Source of the DNA: Saprospiraceae bacterium
GTDB taxonomy: Bacteria > Bacteroidota > Bacteroidia > Chitinophagales > Saprospiraceae
Length of the DNA stretch: 64,000 nt
Direction of reading: 5' to 3'
Assembly (NCBI GenBank): GCA_016710625.1
Contig: JADJVK010000007.1
Coordinates: 52,178-116,177, forward strand
The number at the start of each line of letters is the position of its first letter. The stretch's first letter is position 1. Under the pieces are notes generated by a model that saw only the letters and a program-made list of their open reading frames with translations, did no database searches and was not told the DNA's origin. Of the stretch, positions 9,379 to 18,640 are shown in pieces. The position numbers and the translations under genes were made by a program.

Positions 9379-10881
9379 TTATTTTATCCTTTCAAAGCAT
9401 CCAACATCTGGTTTTACAGCATCTCTATTTACATTTTCGAGATCGACATTGATATTTGGATAAGGAATTGCCTTGCCATCAGCAATGGATAATGAATCTA
9501 AATGATAATCGTCATTATCGGGTTTTACAAACAACCTATCTAAAGATGTTCCTTGAATACAGTTTTGGGTTTTAGATAAAAAGTTTTGATAATTTCCTTG
9601 TGTTAAAATTTCTCTAATCCTAAAGACACAATTATTGAATTGATAATCAATTTCTTGTGGCTTAGAGTCTTGCAATTTATTACTAATGTCAATTTGATCT
9701 ACTTTACTACCAAAGAAAATACAATTATTGAATCGAGTTACTAAGGGATTTGTTCTGAAATTATTACAAAACTGATCGTAACAGATTGTATTTGAGAATT
9801 TTAGAGCAATAGCATCTTGTCCATAACTCACCATGGTGCAATAATTAAATTCATAATTTCCACCATAAACTATTCGAAGTGCATCAGAACTACAGTTGTA
9901 AATCAAACAATTTTCTCCATAAATTTGGGCATGAGAGGCTTGGATTCCATTGCCAGCAATATTGTAAATTTTAGAGTTTTTGATATTCATTGACGCCGCA
10001 GAATCTACCCTGATGCCAATAATTGAATTTTTTATCGTGGCATATTCGAATACATTATCGGTACTACCAGCCCCTAAAATTATACCTCCCCACTGTCCAG
10101 ATTCTTCTTTGAAATCATCTTCCAATCTATCACCCTCAAAAATTACAGGTTTTTCTTTAGTTCCCTTCACATTTAATTTTGCAGTTGGGAAAACATAAAT
10201 TATTCCATCGTTATATCTGCCACCCAAAGAGTCGTTTTTTGCTAATCCGCCATGTACATGAATCCTTGTGCCAGCTGGCAAGGTAAGTTTCACATTATCA
10301 AGCAATAAAATGCCATAGATGACATATGGTTTGGAATCGCCCCAAACTACCTCTTGCCCGTTTCCACTGAGTACCGCCACTTTCCCATTGCTAGATTTGC
10401 TAGGAATATAATTCGCATCTTGTCCCCAAGCTTCCAAGACTACTTTTTGGGTATTTCCATTGGTTTCAAAAACCAAATCTTCATTGATGACATAAGGACT
10501 TGCGGATAAAGGCAGATTTGGGTCAATCGTAACTCTCACAAAAACATAAATGCTATCATTTGCAGGAATTTCAATATTTTTCAAATCATTTCCAGTATAG
10601 CCATCGATGTTCATATCAAAGAAAGTTTTCTTTCCATTATTTCCTGGTAAGTATGCTCTGCTAATATTAATAGGTTGATTATGAGTGTTATGTACTCTGA
10701 AGCTATAAACGGCAGTCCCAATTTGGGTGAAAGCAGTATCAAATCGTAAGGTGTCAGTTGAAAAAGATAGTTTCGCTGATGAATCTGTAATCAAAGTATC
10801 TTTTTTGCAACTACTTAGCAAACAAAAAATACTAATAAGAAAACATCCAACTGAAAAAAATATAATTGACCTAAACTTCAT
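9379..10881 (-). CDS. Beta-helix lipoprotein, function unknown
   Basis: A 500-residue predicted lipoprotein (signal peptide ending LLSSC). The first part (about residues 30-150) resembles an immunoglobulin-like/choice-of-anchor domain (LSFSTDTLRFDT, SFRVHNTHNQPINI). From about 170 to 430 it has a right-handed parallel beta-helix (GTRIHVHGG, GTKEKPVIFEGD, YATIKNSIIGIRVDS, NSKIYNIAGNGIQAS). It should be on the membrane or cell surface. I do not know a specific substrate. The start at 10881 is preferred because the hydrophobic core and lipobox follow directly and a TATATTTG box lies 21 nt upstream; the frame is open to 10932. Confidence 0.72.
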   Translation of the reverse strand: MKFRSIIFFSVGCFLISIFCLLSSCKKDTLITDSSAKLSFSTDTLRFDTAFTQIGTAVYSFRVHNTHNQPINISRAYLPGNNGKKTFFDMNIDGYTGNDLKNIEIPANDSIYVFVRVTIDPNLPLSASPYVINEDLVFETNGNTQKVVLEAWGQDANYIPSKSSNGKVAVLSGNGQEVVWGDSKPYVIYGILLLDNVKLTLPAGTRIHVHGGLAKNDSLGGRYNDGIIYVFPTAKLNVKGTKEKPVIFEGDRLEDDFKEESGQWGGIILGAGSTDNVFEYATIKNSIIGIRVDSAASMNIKNSKIYNIAGNGIQASHAQIYGENCLIYNCSSDALRIVYGGNYEFNYCTMVSYGQDAIALKFSNTICYDQFCNNFRTNPLVTRFNNCIFFGSKVDQIDISNKLQDSKPQEIDYQFNNCVFRIREILTQGNYQNFLSKTQNCIQGTSLDRLFVKPDNDDYHLDSLSIADGKAIPYPNINVDLENVNRDAVKPDVGCFERIK

Positions 10882-10902
10882 TTTAACACTATTGATTGAT
10901 TG

Positions 10903-10910
10903 CAAATATA
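10903..10910 (-). promoter_or_regulatory. -7 box for the beta-helix lipoprotein
   Basis: On the minus strand TATATTTG matches TAnnTTTG and ends 21 nt before the ATG at 10881. It supports that start over the upstream in-frame codon at 10932. Confidence 0.45.
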
Positions 10911-10967
10911 AGGACATAATTAATAAAAACATGTTTCGAAATCAAACGTTTAATTTGAAATCAAATT

Positions 10968-12596
10968 ATGCAAAGAAAGAACCGTAACAGTATTTTTGAA
11001 AGTATCGAGCAAAATAGCTTCGATATTTGTATTATTGGTGGAGGCATCAGTGGTGCAGGTTGTGCTTTGGATGCTGTTTTAAGAGGTTACAAAGTAATTT
11101 TGATTGAGAAAGGTGATTTTGCAAGTGAAACTTCATCAAAATCAACAAAATTGATTCATGGTGGAGTCCGATATTTAGAAAAAGCCTTTAAAGAAATGGA
11201 TATTTCTCATTTGAAGCAGGTGAGGCATGGATTGACTGAAAGAAAATATTTACTCAGAAATGCACCCCATTTAGCACATCCTATCGAAATAGTGACGCCA
11301 GTATTCTCTTGGTTAGAAGGTTTGTATTATTCAATTGGTTTGAAATTATATAGTTGGATAGCTGGAAAGGATTTTTTGCCCAATAGTAATTGGAATTCTA
11401 GAAAAAAAACATTTCAATTATTACCCAATCTTTCAAAGAAATGTCATAGCAGTATTAGCTATTACGATGGTCAAATGGATGATGCTAGATATTGTATAAG
11501 TGTTATACAAAGTGCTGAAAATGAAGGTGCTGTGGTAATTAATTATGCAGAGCTTTTAAATTTTCAATTTGATGAAAATGGAAAAATTAATGGAGCTAAT
11601 ATTCTAGATAAAACAAATAATAATAAGTATGTTATAAACGCTAAAGCCTTTATAAATTGCACAGGAAATGGATCAGATAGGATTAGAAAATTAGCAAATC
11701 CAACATTGGAGAATAGAATTGCACCTAGTAAAGGTGTTCATATTATTTTGCCCTTACATTTTCTAAATTCAAAACAATCCTTATTAATCCCTAAAACTAA
11801 AGATGATAGAATGGTTTTTGCCATACCTTTCAAAGATAAATTATTAGTAGGGACGACAGATAATCCTGATAATCAGGTAACTGTAGAGCCAGTTTTGTTG
11901 AAGAAAGAAATGGATTATTTAATAGAAACGATTCAGCCATATTTATCTGTAAAAATTCAGAAAACCGATGTTTTAGCTGGATTTGGTGGATTAAGACCAT
12001 TATTGGCATCTGTTAGCACCAAAATTTCTTCAAAATTGCTAAGAGATCATATAGTCGAGTTTGATGAGACCTCACAACTAATTAGTTTAATGGGCGGAAA
12101 ATGGACTACTTACCGACTGATGGCAAAGGATGCGATTGATGTATATGAAAACAAATTTTCAAATATTATAAATAATTCTATAACAGATAGTTATACTTTA
12201 GTTGGTGGTGGAGATTTTGATAAAAATAAGGAATTTGACTTAACTTTTGATAAAACCATTAATGAATGTTTGTATCAACATTATGGCACCAATTATTCGA
12301 AGATAGTAGAAATTTGTTCTGAAAATTCATCATTAAAAGAAAGGATTTTAGCTGAATATCCCTACATCAAAGCACAAGTTATTTATGGAGTTAGGATGGA
12401 ATATTGCCTAACTATCCGAGATTTTTTAGCTAGAAGAATTCGTTTGGAATTATTGGATTGGGAGGCTACGAAGCTGGCAATCCCAATTGTTGCAGATTTA
12501 ATGGCTCAGGAATTGGGTTGGAGTATAGAATTTAAGTCAATTCAAATCAAAGAATATCAATTACTTATAAATTCATTTCAAGAAAATATCCAATAA
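10968..12596 (+). CDS. glpD: Aerobic glycerol-3-phosphate dehydrogenase
   Basis: A 542-residue FAD-dependent enzyme that oxidises sn-glycerol 3-phosphate to dihydroxyacetone phosphate at the inner membrane, passing electrons to quinone. The N-terminal dinucleotide-binding motif is DICIIGGGISGAGCALDA, followed by the family motif SSKSTKLIHGGVRYLE. GTTDNP and FGGLRPLL are also typical, and a helical C-terminal domain (about residues 410-530) completes the GlpD/GlpA architecture. The aquaglyceroporin gene follows after 47 nt, so the two probably form a glycerol-use operon. Glycerol kinase (glpK) is not in the window. Confidence 0.93.
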   Translation: MQRKNRNSIFESIEQNSFDICIIGGGISGAGCALDAVLRGYKVILIEKGDFASETSSKSTKLIHGGVRYLEKAFKEMDISHLKQVRHGLTERKYLLRNAPHLAHPIEIVTPVFSWLEGLYYSIGLKLYSWIAGKDFLPNSNWNSRKKTFQLLPNLSKKCHSSISYYDGQMDDARYCISVIQSAENEGAVVINYAELLNFQFDENGKINGANILDKTNNNKYVINAKAFINCTGNGSDRIRKLANPTLENRIAPSKGVHIILPLHFLNSKQSLLIPKTKDDRMVFAIPFKDKLLVGTTDNPDNQVTVEPVLLKKEMDYLIETIQPYLSVKIQKTDVLAGFGGLRPLLASVSTKISSKLLRDHIVEFDETSQLISLMGGKWTTYRLMAKDAIDVYENKFSNIINNSITDSYTLVGGGDFDKNKEFDLTFDKTINECLYQHYGTNYSKIVEICSENSSLKERILAEYPYIKAQVIYGVRMEYCLTIRDFLARRIRLELLDWEATKLAIPIVADLMAQELGWSIEFKSIQIKEYQLLINSFQENIQ

Positions 12597-12643
12597 TCTC
12601 TCTGATTTCTTAATTTAATTTTTATCTTTCAAAAAAAATTGGA

Positions 12644-13354
12644 ATGATGAATCCTTTTGTAGCTGAATTGATAGGAACTATGTTGTTAATCTATTTGGGT
12701 AACGGTGTAGTTGCAGGTGTTTTATTGAAAAACTCGAAATCTGAAGGGGCTGGTTGGTTGGTTATCTGTATTGGTTGGGCTTTGGCAGTAGTGTTTGCCA
12801 TTTATTTAGCAGGACCCATCAGTGGAGCACATTTGAATCCTGCGGTTACCATAGGATTGGCGGCGGTTGGTAAATTTCCTTGGCAGCAAGTACCAACCTA
12901 TATCATTGCTCAAATTCTAGGTGCAATCATTGGAGCTACATTAGTTTTTTTACACTATTTTCCCCATTGGAAAAAAACAGAAGATGCTGGGCTGAAATTA
13001 GCCATTTTCTGCACTGCCCCTGCTGAAAGAGTGCCTTTTTGGAATCTTTTCAGTGAATTTATGGGCACTTTCGTATTGATGTTAGGATTATCAGCATTAG
13101 GAGCCAACAAATTTGCAGATGGTTTGAATCCTTTAGTTGTTGGAGCATTAATCATTTCAATTGGAACCTCATTGGGTGGAACTACAGGTTGGGCAATCAA
13201 TCCCGCTAGAGATTTTGGTCCTAGAATTGCTCATGCCTTATTGCCAATTCCAGGAAAAGGAGGATCTGATTGGGCTTATAGTTGGATTCCTATACTAGGT
13301 CCAATTTTAGGTGGTGTTGCAGGCACAGTTTTTTATAGTGTGTTTTGGGGTTAA
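12644..13354 (+). CDS. glpF: Glycerol facilitator (MIP family)
   Basis: A 236-residue integral membrane channel with about six membrane helices and two half-helices. Both NPA boxes are present: GAHLNPAVT (Asn 65) and AINPARD (Asn 186). The Asp after NPAR (residue 190) is typical of glycerol facilitators rather than water-only aquaporins. Its place directly after glpD supports glycerol uptake. The stop is only 8 bp from the end of the convergent glutaminyl cyclase gene. A second ATG three bases in could also start the protein. Confidence 0.92.
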   Translation: MMNPFVAELIGTMLLIYLGNGVVAGVLLKNSKSEGAGWLVICIGWALAVVFAIYLAGPISGAHLNPAVTIGLAAVGKFPWQQVPTYIIAQILGAIIGATLVFLHYFPHWKKTEDAGLKLAIFCTAPAERVPFWNLFSEFMGTFVLMLGLSALGANKFADGLNPLVVGALIISIGTSLGGTTGWAINPARDFGPRIAHALLPIPGKGGSDWAYSWIPILGPILGGVAGTVFYSVFWG

Positions 13355-13362
13355 TCTATTGC

Positions 13363-14367
13363 TTACAATTGACCTTCATTTTCGTTGTAAATCACATGTA
13401 AAAGTAATTGACCAACCACTCTAATGGTTTCTTTATCAATTGCTTGCATATTGTCGTTGTGAGTATGCCAATGTTTTACAAATCCACCTTCTAATGGTTT
13501 ATTGATGATGTCCAACATCGGTATTCCAGATATTGTATTCACAAAATAATGGTCATCCGTCACACCACCAGTTTCTTCGGTTGCAAAATAGCTTCCATAA
13601 CCTTGAGATGCAGCTAGTTTCCAGATTTTATCCACAAATTCTCTAGCATATTTTACGGAAAATTCTTCTTTTGCGAATCTTGCTCCAGTAGCACCCACCA
13701 TATCTAAAAGAATCCCATATTTGGCATGATAACCAGCTACATGTGGATTTGCAGCCCAATATTGAGAACCTAAACACCAAGTTTTCATATCCTCCATGGT
13801 TTGCACATCATCTTTTCCCAAATCTTCAGCATCAAAAAGAATCATATCAACACCAATTTCAGTTGGTTTCGCCTTTAGTTGACGAGCTAACTCAATAATC
13901 ACTCCAACACCGCTAGCACCATCATCTGCACCTAAAATAGGCTTTTCTTTATCCTTCTCATCTTGATCCGCCACATGTCTACTATCCCAATGGGCAGAAA
14001 TAATGATTCTCTTTGGAGCATTTGGATTGAAACTAGCAATAATATTAGCTCCATTAAGTTGTTTACCAGTATATTGTGTTGCTTTGAATTCTTGTTCAAT
14101 TACAGTTGCTCCATACGATTTCAACTTCTCAACAAGCCATGTTCTACATTTTTTATGAGCATCCGTATTCGGAACTCTAGGTCCAAAGGAGACTTGTTTG
14201 TCAATAAAGCTAAAGGAAGAATCTTTGTCGAATGTAGGTATTTGCAATACCTTTTTTTCTGGCTCAACCACTTTAGGAGGTGTATTTACGGTTTGATCTG
14301 GGCAAGATTGAAAGATAAATGCTGCAATAATAGCCGCTATAAAAAGATAAATGAGAATTTTTTTCAT
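13363..14367 (-). CDS. Glutaminyl-peptide cyclotransferase (M28 fold lipoprotein)
   Basis: A 334-residue M28-fold zinc protein. The N terminus is a lipoprotein signal (IFQSC), placing it on the outer face of a membrane. Probable zinc ligands are the Asp in GADDGASG, the Glu in LFDAEDLG and the His in KHWHTHND; IISAHWDSRH is also conserved. The single-zinc pattern and the WCLGSQYWA region point to type II glutaminyl cyclase, which turns N-terminal Gln into pyroglutamate, rather than to an aminopeptidase. Nearly all exported proteins in this window have Gln after the predicted signal-peptidase site, which would be its substrates. An M28 aminopeptidase is the main alternative. Confidence 0.82.
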   Translation of the reverse strand: MKKILIYLFIAAIIAAFIFQSCPDQTVNTPPKVVEPEKKVLQIPTFDKDSSFSFIDKQVSFGPRVPNTDAHKKCRTWLVEKLKSYGATVIEQEFKATQYTGKQLNGANIIASFNPNAPKRIIISAHWDSRHVADQDEKDKEKPILGADDGASGVGVIIELARQLKAKPTEIGVDMILFDAEDLGKDDVQTMEDMKTWCLGSQYWAANPHVAGYHAKYGILLDMVGATGARFAKEEFSVKYAREFVDKIWKLAASQGYGSYFATEETGGVTDDHYFVNTISGIPMLDIINKPLEGGFVKHWHTHNDNMQAIDKETIRVVGQLLLHVIYNENEGQL

Positions 14368-14402
14368 CTTAATTAAAATTGAAATGTAAAAGTAGAATTT
14401 TA

Positions 14403-15908
14403 CTATTGAATTTTTAAAATTAATTCAATATTCCTCAAAAACAACCTCGTTTTCTCAAAATCAGTACTCAAAACCCTGTCTTTTGTCAATTTTGGAACTA
14501 CTTTTCTATATGCTGATATAATAGCTTCCAATCTTGAGGCAGTCTGTTGCGGCTTTCTGAATTCTAGTGCCTGTGTTGCTGCCATAAATTCTATAGACAA
14601 TAATAATTCTATATTTTTTACCACTTTATACACCTTGGTTGCTGCATTTGCTGCCATACTCACATGGTCTTCTTGCCCATTGCAAGAAACAATTGAATCA
14701 ACAGATGCTGGAGTACAATATTGCTTGTTTTGGCTAACAATTGAAGCAGCAGTATATTGTGCAATCATCATTCCTGAATGCAACCCAGCATCTTCAATCA
14801 AGAAAGGGGGAAGGTTCCTTTTGCCACTAATCAATTGATACAATCGACGTTCAGAAATATTTCCGATTTCGGCCATTGCAATTGCCAGATAATCAAGTGG
14901 TAATGCTAATAGTTGGGCATGAAAATTTCCGCCAGAGATGATTTCTTGGTCATCTGGAAAAACAATTGGATTGTCAGTTACTGAGTTCATTTCAGTTTGG
15001 ACAATCGACTCTATATGTGCTAATGCCTGATAGGTAGCTCCATGTACTTGCGGAACACATCTGAAGGCATAGGGGTCTTGAACACTCACTTTTTCGTTTT
15101 TAGCGATTTCACTATCGTGAAGCCACTGACGAATGGTTGCAGCTACTGCAATTTGTCCTTCATGTGGACGAATTTGATGAAGTCTATCATCAAATGGTGA
15201 TAATTGACAAGAAAATGCATCCAAAGACAGTGCTGTAGTTAGATTCGATAAATTGAATAATCGATTGGATTCTAGCAAACACCAGACTGCATAGGATAAT
15301 GAAAATTGAGTTCCATTCAATAAAGCTAATCCCTCTTTTGCTTTCAACCGAATTGGTTTCAATCCCTCGGCTTCAAGAGCTACAGTAGATGGTACTTTAT
15401 TCCCTTTATACCAAACTTCTCCTAAACCTACTAAGGGTAAACTTAAATGGGCTAGTGGAGCTAAATCACCAGAGGCACCTAATGAGCCTAATTGGAAGAT
15501 GACTGGATATATTTTCTTGTTGTAAAATGCTAATAATAAGTTGATTACATCAATACTAATGCCTGAAAAGCCATAGGACAAACTTTGTATTTTTAACAAA
15601 AGCATAATCCTAATTATATCTTGTGGGACTTCTTCCCCAACGCCACAGGCATGAGACATGATGAGATTGAGTTGCAAATCTGCTATTTCATCTTTAGAAA
15701 TGGCTACATCACAGAGAGAACCAAATCCAGTATTGATACCATAATGTAATGCATCATTTTTTTCAACAATCCCATCCAAAAATGCCCGACAATGATTGAT
15801 TTTGTCATGAGCACTTTTAGATAAAATTATTTCAGTGTCTTGTTGTAGAATTTTTTCAATTACAGAAAGTGACAATATTTCACTAGAGATTTCATGAATT
15901 TTAGCCAT
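14403..15908 (-). CDS. hutH: Histidine ammonia-lyase
   Basis: A 501-residue lyase that removes ammonia from L-histidine to give urocanate. The self-processing MIO cofactor triad Ala-Ser-Gly is at residues 145-147 (GSLGASGDLAPLAH). The N-terminal loop is GINTGFGSLCD. The selectivity pair after the LNLIM stretch is Ser-His (85-86), the histidine-type signature, not the Phe-Leu or His-Leu of phenylalanine or tyrosine lyases. I start it at 15908 (MAKIHEISSEIL); an ATG at 15932 is possible. No hutU, hutI or other histidine-use gene lies nearby. The helicase gene lies 37 nt upstream in the same direction and may be co-transcribed. Confidence 0.9.
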   Translation of the reverse strand: MAKIHEISSEILSLSVIEKILQQDTEIILSKSAHDKINHCRAFLDGIVEKNDALHYGINTGFGSLCDVAISKDEIADLQLNLIMSHACGVGEEVPQDIIRIMLLLKIQSLSYGFSGISIDVINLLLAFYNKKIYPVIFQLGSLGASGDLAPLAHLSLPLVGLGEVWYKGNKVPSTVALEAEGLKPIRLKAKEGLALLNGTQFSLSYAVWCLLESNRLFNLSNLTTALSLDAFSCQLSPFDDRLHQIRPHEGQIAVAATIRQWLHDSEIAKNEKVSVQDPYAFRCVPQVHGATYQALAHIESIVQTEMNSVTDNPIVFPDDQEIISGGNFHAQLLALPLDYLAIAMAEIGNISERRLYQLISGKRNLPPFLIEDAGLHSGMMIAQYTAASIVSQNKQYCTPASVDSIVSCNGQEDHVSMAANAATKVYKVVKNIELLLSIEFMAATQALEFRKPQQTASRLEAIISAYRKVVPKLTKDRVLSTDFEKTRLFLRNIELILKIQ

Positions 15909-15945
15909 AAAATATGATGAAGATATATTCAAATTAATGGATTAC

Positions 15946-17193
15946 TTATCTTTTTGCATACCATTTTTTCTTCTTGGTAGCCGTTTTGTTTGCAGGTTTA
16001 TTTGCTGGTTTTACTGGCAAGTTTTTAAGGATTTCTTGATTGATTTCCTCAGCAGTTGGTACCAAAATGTATGGATGAGTATCATTTACAGGAATCTTTT
16101 TCTGAATGACTTTTTCAATGTCTTTCAAATAAGGTTTTTCATCCTGTGAGCAAAAAGAAATGGCTATCCCACTTGCTCCAGCTCTTCCTGTTCGACCGAT
16201 ACGATGCACATAAGTCTCTGAAATATTCGGAATTTCATAGTTGATCACATGAGAAAGTCCATCAATATCAATACCTCTAGCAGCAATATCTGTAGCTACC
16301 AAAACTTTTATTTTGTTGCTTTTGAAATCATTCAAAGCATTTTGACGAGCTATTTGCGATTTGTTTCCATGAATTGCAGCAGCTTTAATATTGGATTTTG
16401 CCAACATTTTCACTACCTTATCTGCTCCGTGTTTTGTCCTAGTAAAAACGAGAACATTAGAAATATCTTTGTTTTTCAAAAAATAAAGCAATAAATCTGC
16501 TTTGTTTTTTTGATCCACCATACAAATCGTCTGTTGTATCATTTCCACAGTTGAAGAAACGGGAGTTACTTCCACTCTTACTGGATTTTTTAAGATATTA
16601 TTTGCCAAGCCCACTATTTCATTGGGCATCGTCGCAGAAAAAAGTAAGTTTTGACGAACGACAGGTAATTCTTTGATGACTTTTTTTACATCATTGATGA
16701 ATCCCATGTCAAGCATTCTATCCGCTTCATCCAGTACAAAATATTCAATGTTTCGAAGGCTAATAATGCCTTGACTCATTAAATCAAGAAGTCTGCCAGG
16801 AGTTGCAATTAGAATATCGATGCCTTTATTCAGTCTGTTTACTTGGTTTCCTTGTTTTACACCCCCGAAAATAACAGTGTGGTGTAAACCTAAAAATTGT
16901 CCGTAGCTAGCAAAACTTTCATCTATTTGGATCGCTAATTCTCTTGTAGGCGTCAAAATCAGTGCTTTTAAAACAGCATGTTTGCTATAATCCTTGTTTT
17001 TATGTAACTTTTGAAGAATAGGAATGGCGAAAGCTGCAGTTTTTCCTGTACCAGTCTGAGCACATCCTAAAATATCTTTATCCAATAAAATTGAAGGTAT
17101 TGCCTGTTCTTGAATCGGTGTTGGGTTTGTGTAACCTTCTTTTTCCAAAGCTTGGAGAATAGGGGTTATTAAGTTTAAATCTTGAAATATCAT
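15946..17193 (-). CDS. DEAD-box RNA helicase, RhlE-like
   Basis: A 415-residue ATP-dependent RNA helicase. The ordered motifs are complete: Q motif (NPTPIQEQAIPS), motif I AQTGTGKT, Ia PTRELAIQ, motif II DEAD (VLDEADRMLDMGF), motif III SAT, motif V ARGIDIDG and motif VI HRIGRTGRAG. The C-terminal tail is short and basic (PANKPANKTATKKKKW), as in RhlE-type proteins, and suits RNA binding. It probably acts in ribosome assembly or RNA turnover. A TATCTTTG promoter box lies 48 nt upstream. Confidence 0.9.
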   Translation of the reverse strand: MIFQDLNLITPILQALEKEGYTNPTPIQEQAIPSILLDKDILGCAQTGTGKTAAFAIPILQKLHKNKDYSKHAVLKALILTPTRELAIQIDESFASYGQFLGLHHTVIFGGVKQGNQVNRLNKGIDILIATPGRLLDLMSQGIISLRNIEYFVLDEADRMLDMGFINDVKKVIKELPVVRQNLLFSATMPNEIVGLANNILKNPVRVEVTPVSSTVEMIQQTICMVDQKNKADLLLYFLKNKDISNVLVFTRTKHGADKVVKMLAKSNIKAAAIHGNKSQIARQNALNDFKSNKIKVLVATDIAARGIDIDGLSHVINYEIPNISETYVHRIGRTGRAGASGIAISFCSQDEKPYLKDIEKVIQKKIPVNDTHPYILVPTAEEINQEILKNLPVKPANKPANKTATKKKKWYAKR

Positions 17194-17240
17194 TGATTAG
17201 AAAAATAAAGTGTTAGAGGTTGATGATTAAAATAATTTTG

Positions 17241-17248
17241 CAAAGATA
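17241..17248 (-). promoter_or_regulatory. -7 box of the DEAD-box helicase gene
   Basis: TATCTTTG on the minus strand matches TAnnTTTG, 47 nt upstream of the helicase ATG at 17193. No convincing -33 element is seen at the ideal distance. Confidence 0.45.
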
Positions 17249-17341
17249 AGGAAATTAAAAGAAAATGGACGATTTAAATTATTTTTAGCAAAAAGGCAGC
17301 TGAATTCTTGATAAAATTTAGTAAATAAATTCTTAAAATTA

Positions 17342-17349
17342 TACTTTTG
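17342..17349 (+). promoter_or_regulatory. -7 box upstream of the ompH pair
   Basis: TACTTTTG matches TAnnTTTG and lies about 100 nt before the first ompH ATG (17449), leaving a fairly long, AT-rich untranslated leader. It probably drives the ompH-ompH-murI run. Confidence 0.4.
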
Positions 17350-17448
17350 CAGCACTTTTTTGGTTAATCCTTCGTTAATTATCAATTTATTGAAAAGTTA
17401 GTGTAATTTTAAATCCAAAATATTGTTAATAATAAAAAATAGAAATCA

Positions 17449-17976
17449 ATGAATAGCACGATGAATCGTTTGGTTAGAACTTTTACTTTTGTTTTGATAA
17501 TGGCATGCTCCCTTAAGATAAGTGCCCAAAAAATTTGCTATGTGGATATCAATACGATATTGGAAAACATGCAAGATTATAAGCGGTCACAAGAAGAATT
17601 GGACAGGCTGGCAGATAAATGGAGACAAGAAATTGCTCAGGAATATGACAAAATAAAAGGGATGTACAACAGATATCAGGCTGAGCAAGTGTTGCTTAGT
17701 GATGATGTGAGAAAGCAAAGAGAGGAAGAAATTACACAAAAAGAGAAAGCTGTGAGAGATATGCAAAAAGATAAATTTGGTCCAGAAGGTGCTTTGTTCA
17801 AAAGAAGACAAGAGCTAGTGAAGCCTATTCAAGACAAAGTTTATACTGCTATCGAAAGTTATGCAGTGGAGAAAAGCTATGATTTCATCTTCGATAAAGG
17901 AGGAAATGCAGGGATTATTTTCGCAAATTCTACTTTCGACAAGACTTCAGATATTCAAAAAAGAGTTGGGAAGTAA
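17449..17976 (+). CDS. OmpH/Skp-family periplasmic chaperone (first of tandem pair)
   Basis: A 175-residue protein with a signal peptide (start 17449 or the Met at 17461; cleavage expected at ISA|QKIC). The mature protein opens with the typical YVDINTILENM strand, then a long charged coiled coil (about residues 50-125) and a closing strand segment (YDFIFDKGG). This is the Skp/OmpH fold, a trimeric chaperone that holds outer-membrane proteins in the periplasm on their way to the BAM complex. In Bacteroidota such genes usually follow bamA; here a helicase gene on the other strand lies upstream instead. Confidence 0.87.
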   Translation: MNSTMNRLVRTFTFVLIMACSLKISAQKICYVDINTILENMQDYKRSQEELDRLADKWRQEIAQEYDKIKGMYNRYQAEQVLLSDDVRKQREEEITQKEKAVRDMQKDKFGPEGALFKRRQELVKPIQDKVYTAIESYAVEKSYDFIFDKGGNAGIIFANSTFDKTSDIQKRVGK

Positions 17977-18039
17977 TTCCTGAAAGAATTTTATAATTTT
18001 ATTGTAATTAAATTGGATGGGTAAATTCATAAATTCTAC

Positions 18040-18047
18040 TAAATTTG
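18040..18047 (+). promoter_or_regulatory. Internal -7 box before the second ompH
   Basis: TAAATTTG fits TAnnTTTG and lies 39 nt before the ATG at 18087. It overlaps an earlier in-frame start at 18045, which supports the later start. Confidence 0.4.
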
Positions 18048-18086
18048 CCATCCGCAACATTTATTTATTCAAAACGAAGACAAAAA

Positions 18087-18632
18087 ATGAAAAAATTGAT
18101 CCGAAATAGTGTTTTTACACTTGCTTTATTAGGAACTTCATTAATGGCAAATGCACAAAAAATTGGCTATTTGAATTCAGCAGCTTTATTATCTCAAATG
18201 GAAGAAGTGAAGCAGGCAGATACTCAATTAGAAACGTATCAAAAACAATTGCAAAAACAATTTCAATCGAAAGTGGAAACTTTCCAAAAGAAATATGAGG
18301 AAGTAGCAAAGAAAGAAAAAGCTGGTTTGTTGACAAAAGCTCAATTGGAAGCAGAAGCTAAAAAAATGCAAGACGACCAACAATCTTTAGCTGCTGAAGA
18401 GCAAACTTTAGCTAAACAAGTTCAAGAAAAGAGAGAAAAGGAATTGCAACCAATCCTTGAGAAAGTTAACAAAATTATCGCTGATGTAGCAAAAGAAAAA
18501 GGCTATAATTATGTGATGGATAGTAGCACTCCAGTTTTATTGTATGCTGATGAGTCTATGGATTTATCAGAAGCAGTAAAGGCAAAATTAGGAATTGCAC
18601 CTACTCCTAAAACTGAAATTAAGAAAAACTAA
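18087..18632 (+). CDS. OmpH/Skp-family periplasmic chaperone (second of tandem pair)
   Basis: A 181-residue protein with a clear signal peptide (MANA|QKIG) followed by IGYLNSAALLSQM and a Lys/Glu/Gln-rich coiled coil, then the closing strand segment YNYVMDSSTPVLLYAD. Same family and likely role as the preceding gene. The start at 18087 is chosen because the basic n-region (MKKLIRNS) begins there and a TAAATTTG box lies upstream. The C terminus ends in a short basic tail (TPKTEIKKN). murI follows after only 8 nt, so the two are probably one transcript. Confidence 0.9.
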   Translation: MKKLIRNSVFTLALLGTSLMANAQKIGYLNSAALLSQMEEVKQADTQLETYQKQLQKQFQSKVETFQKKYEEVAKKEKAGLLTKAQLEAEAKKMQDDQQSLAAEEQTLAKQVQEKREKELQPILEKVNKIIADVAKEKGYNYVMDSSTPVLLYADESMDLSEAVKAKLGIAPTPKTEIKKN

Positions 18633-18640
18633 ACCAAGTT

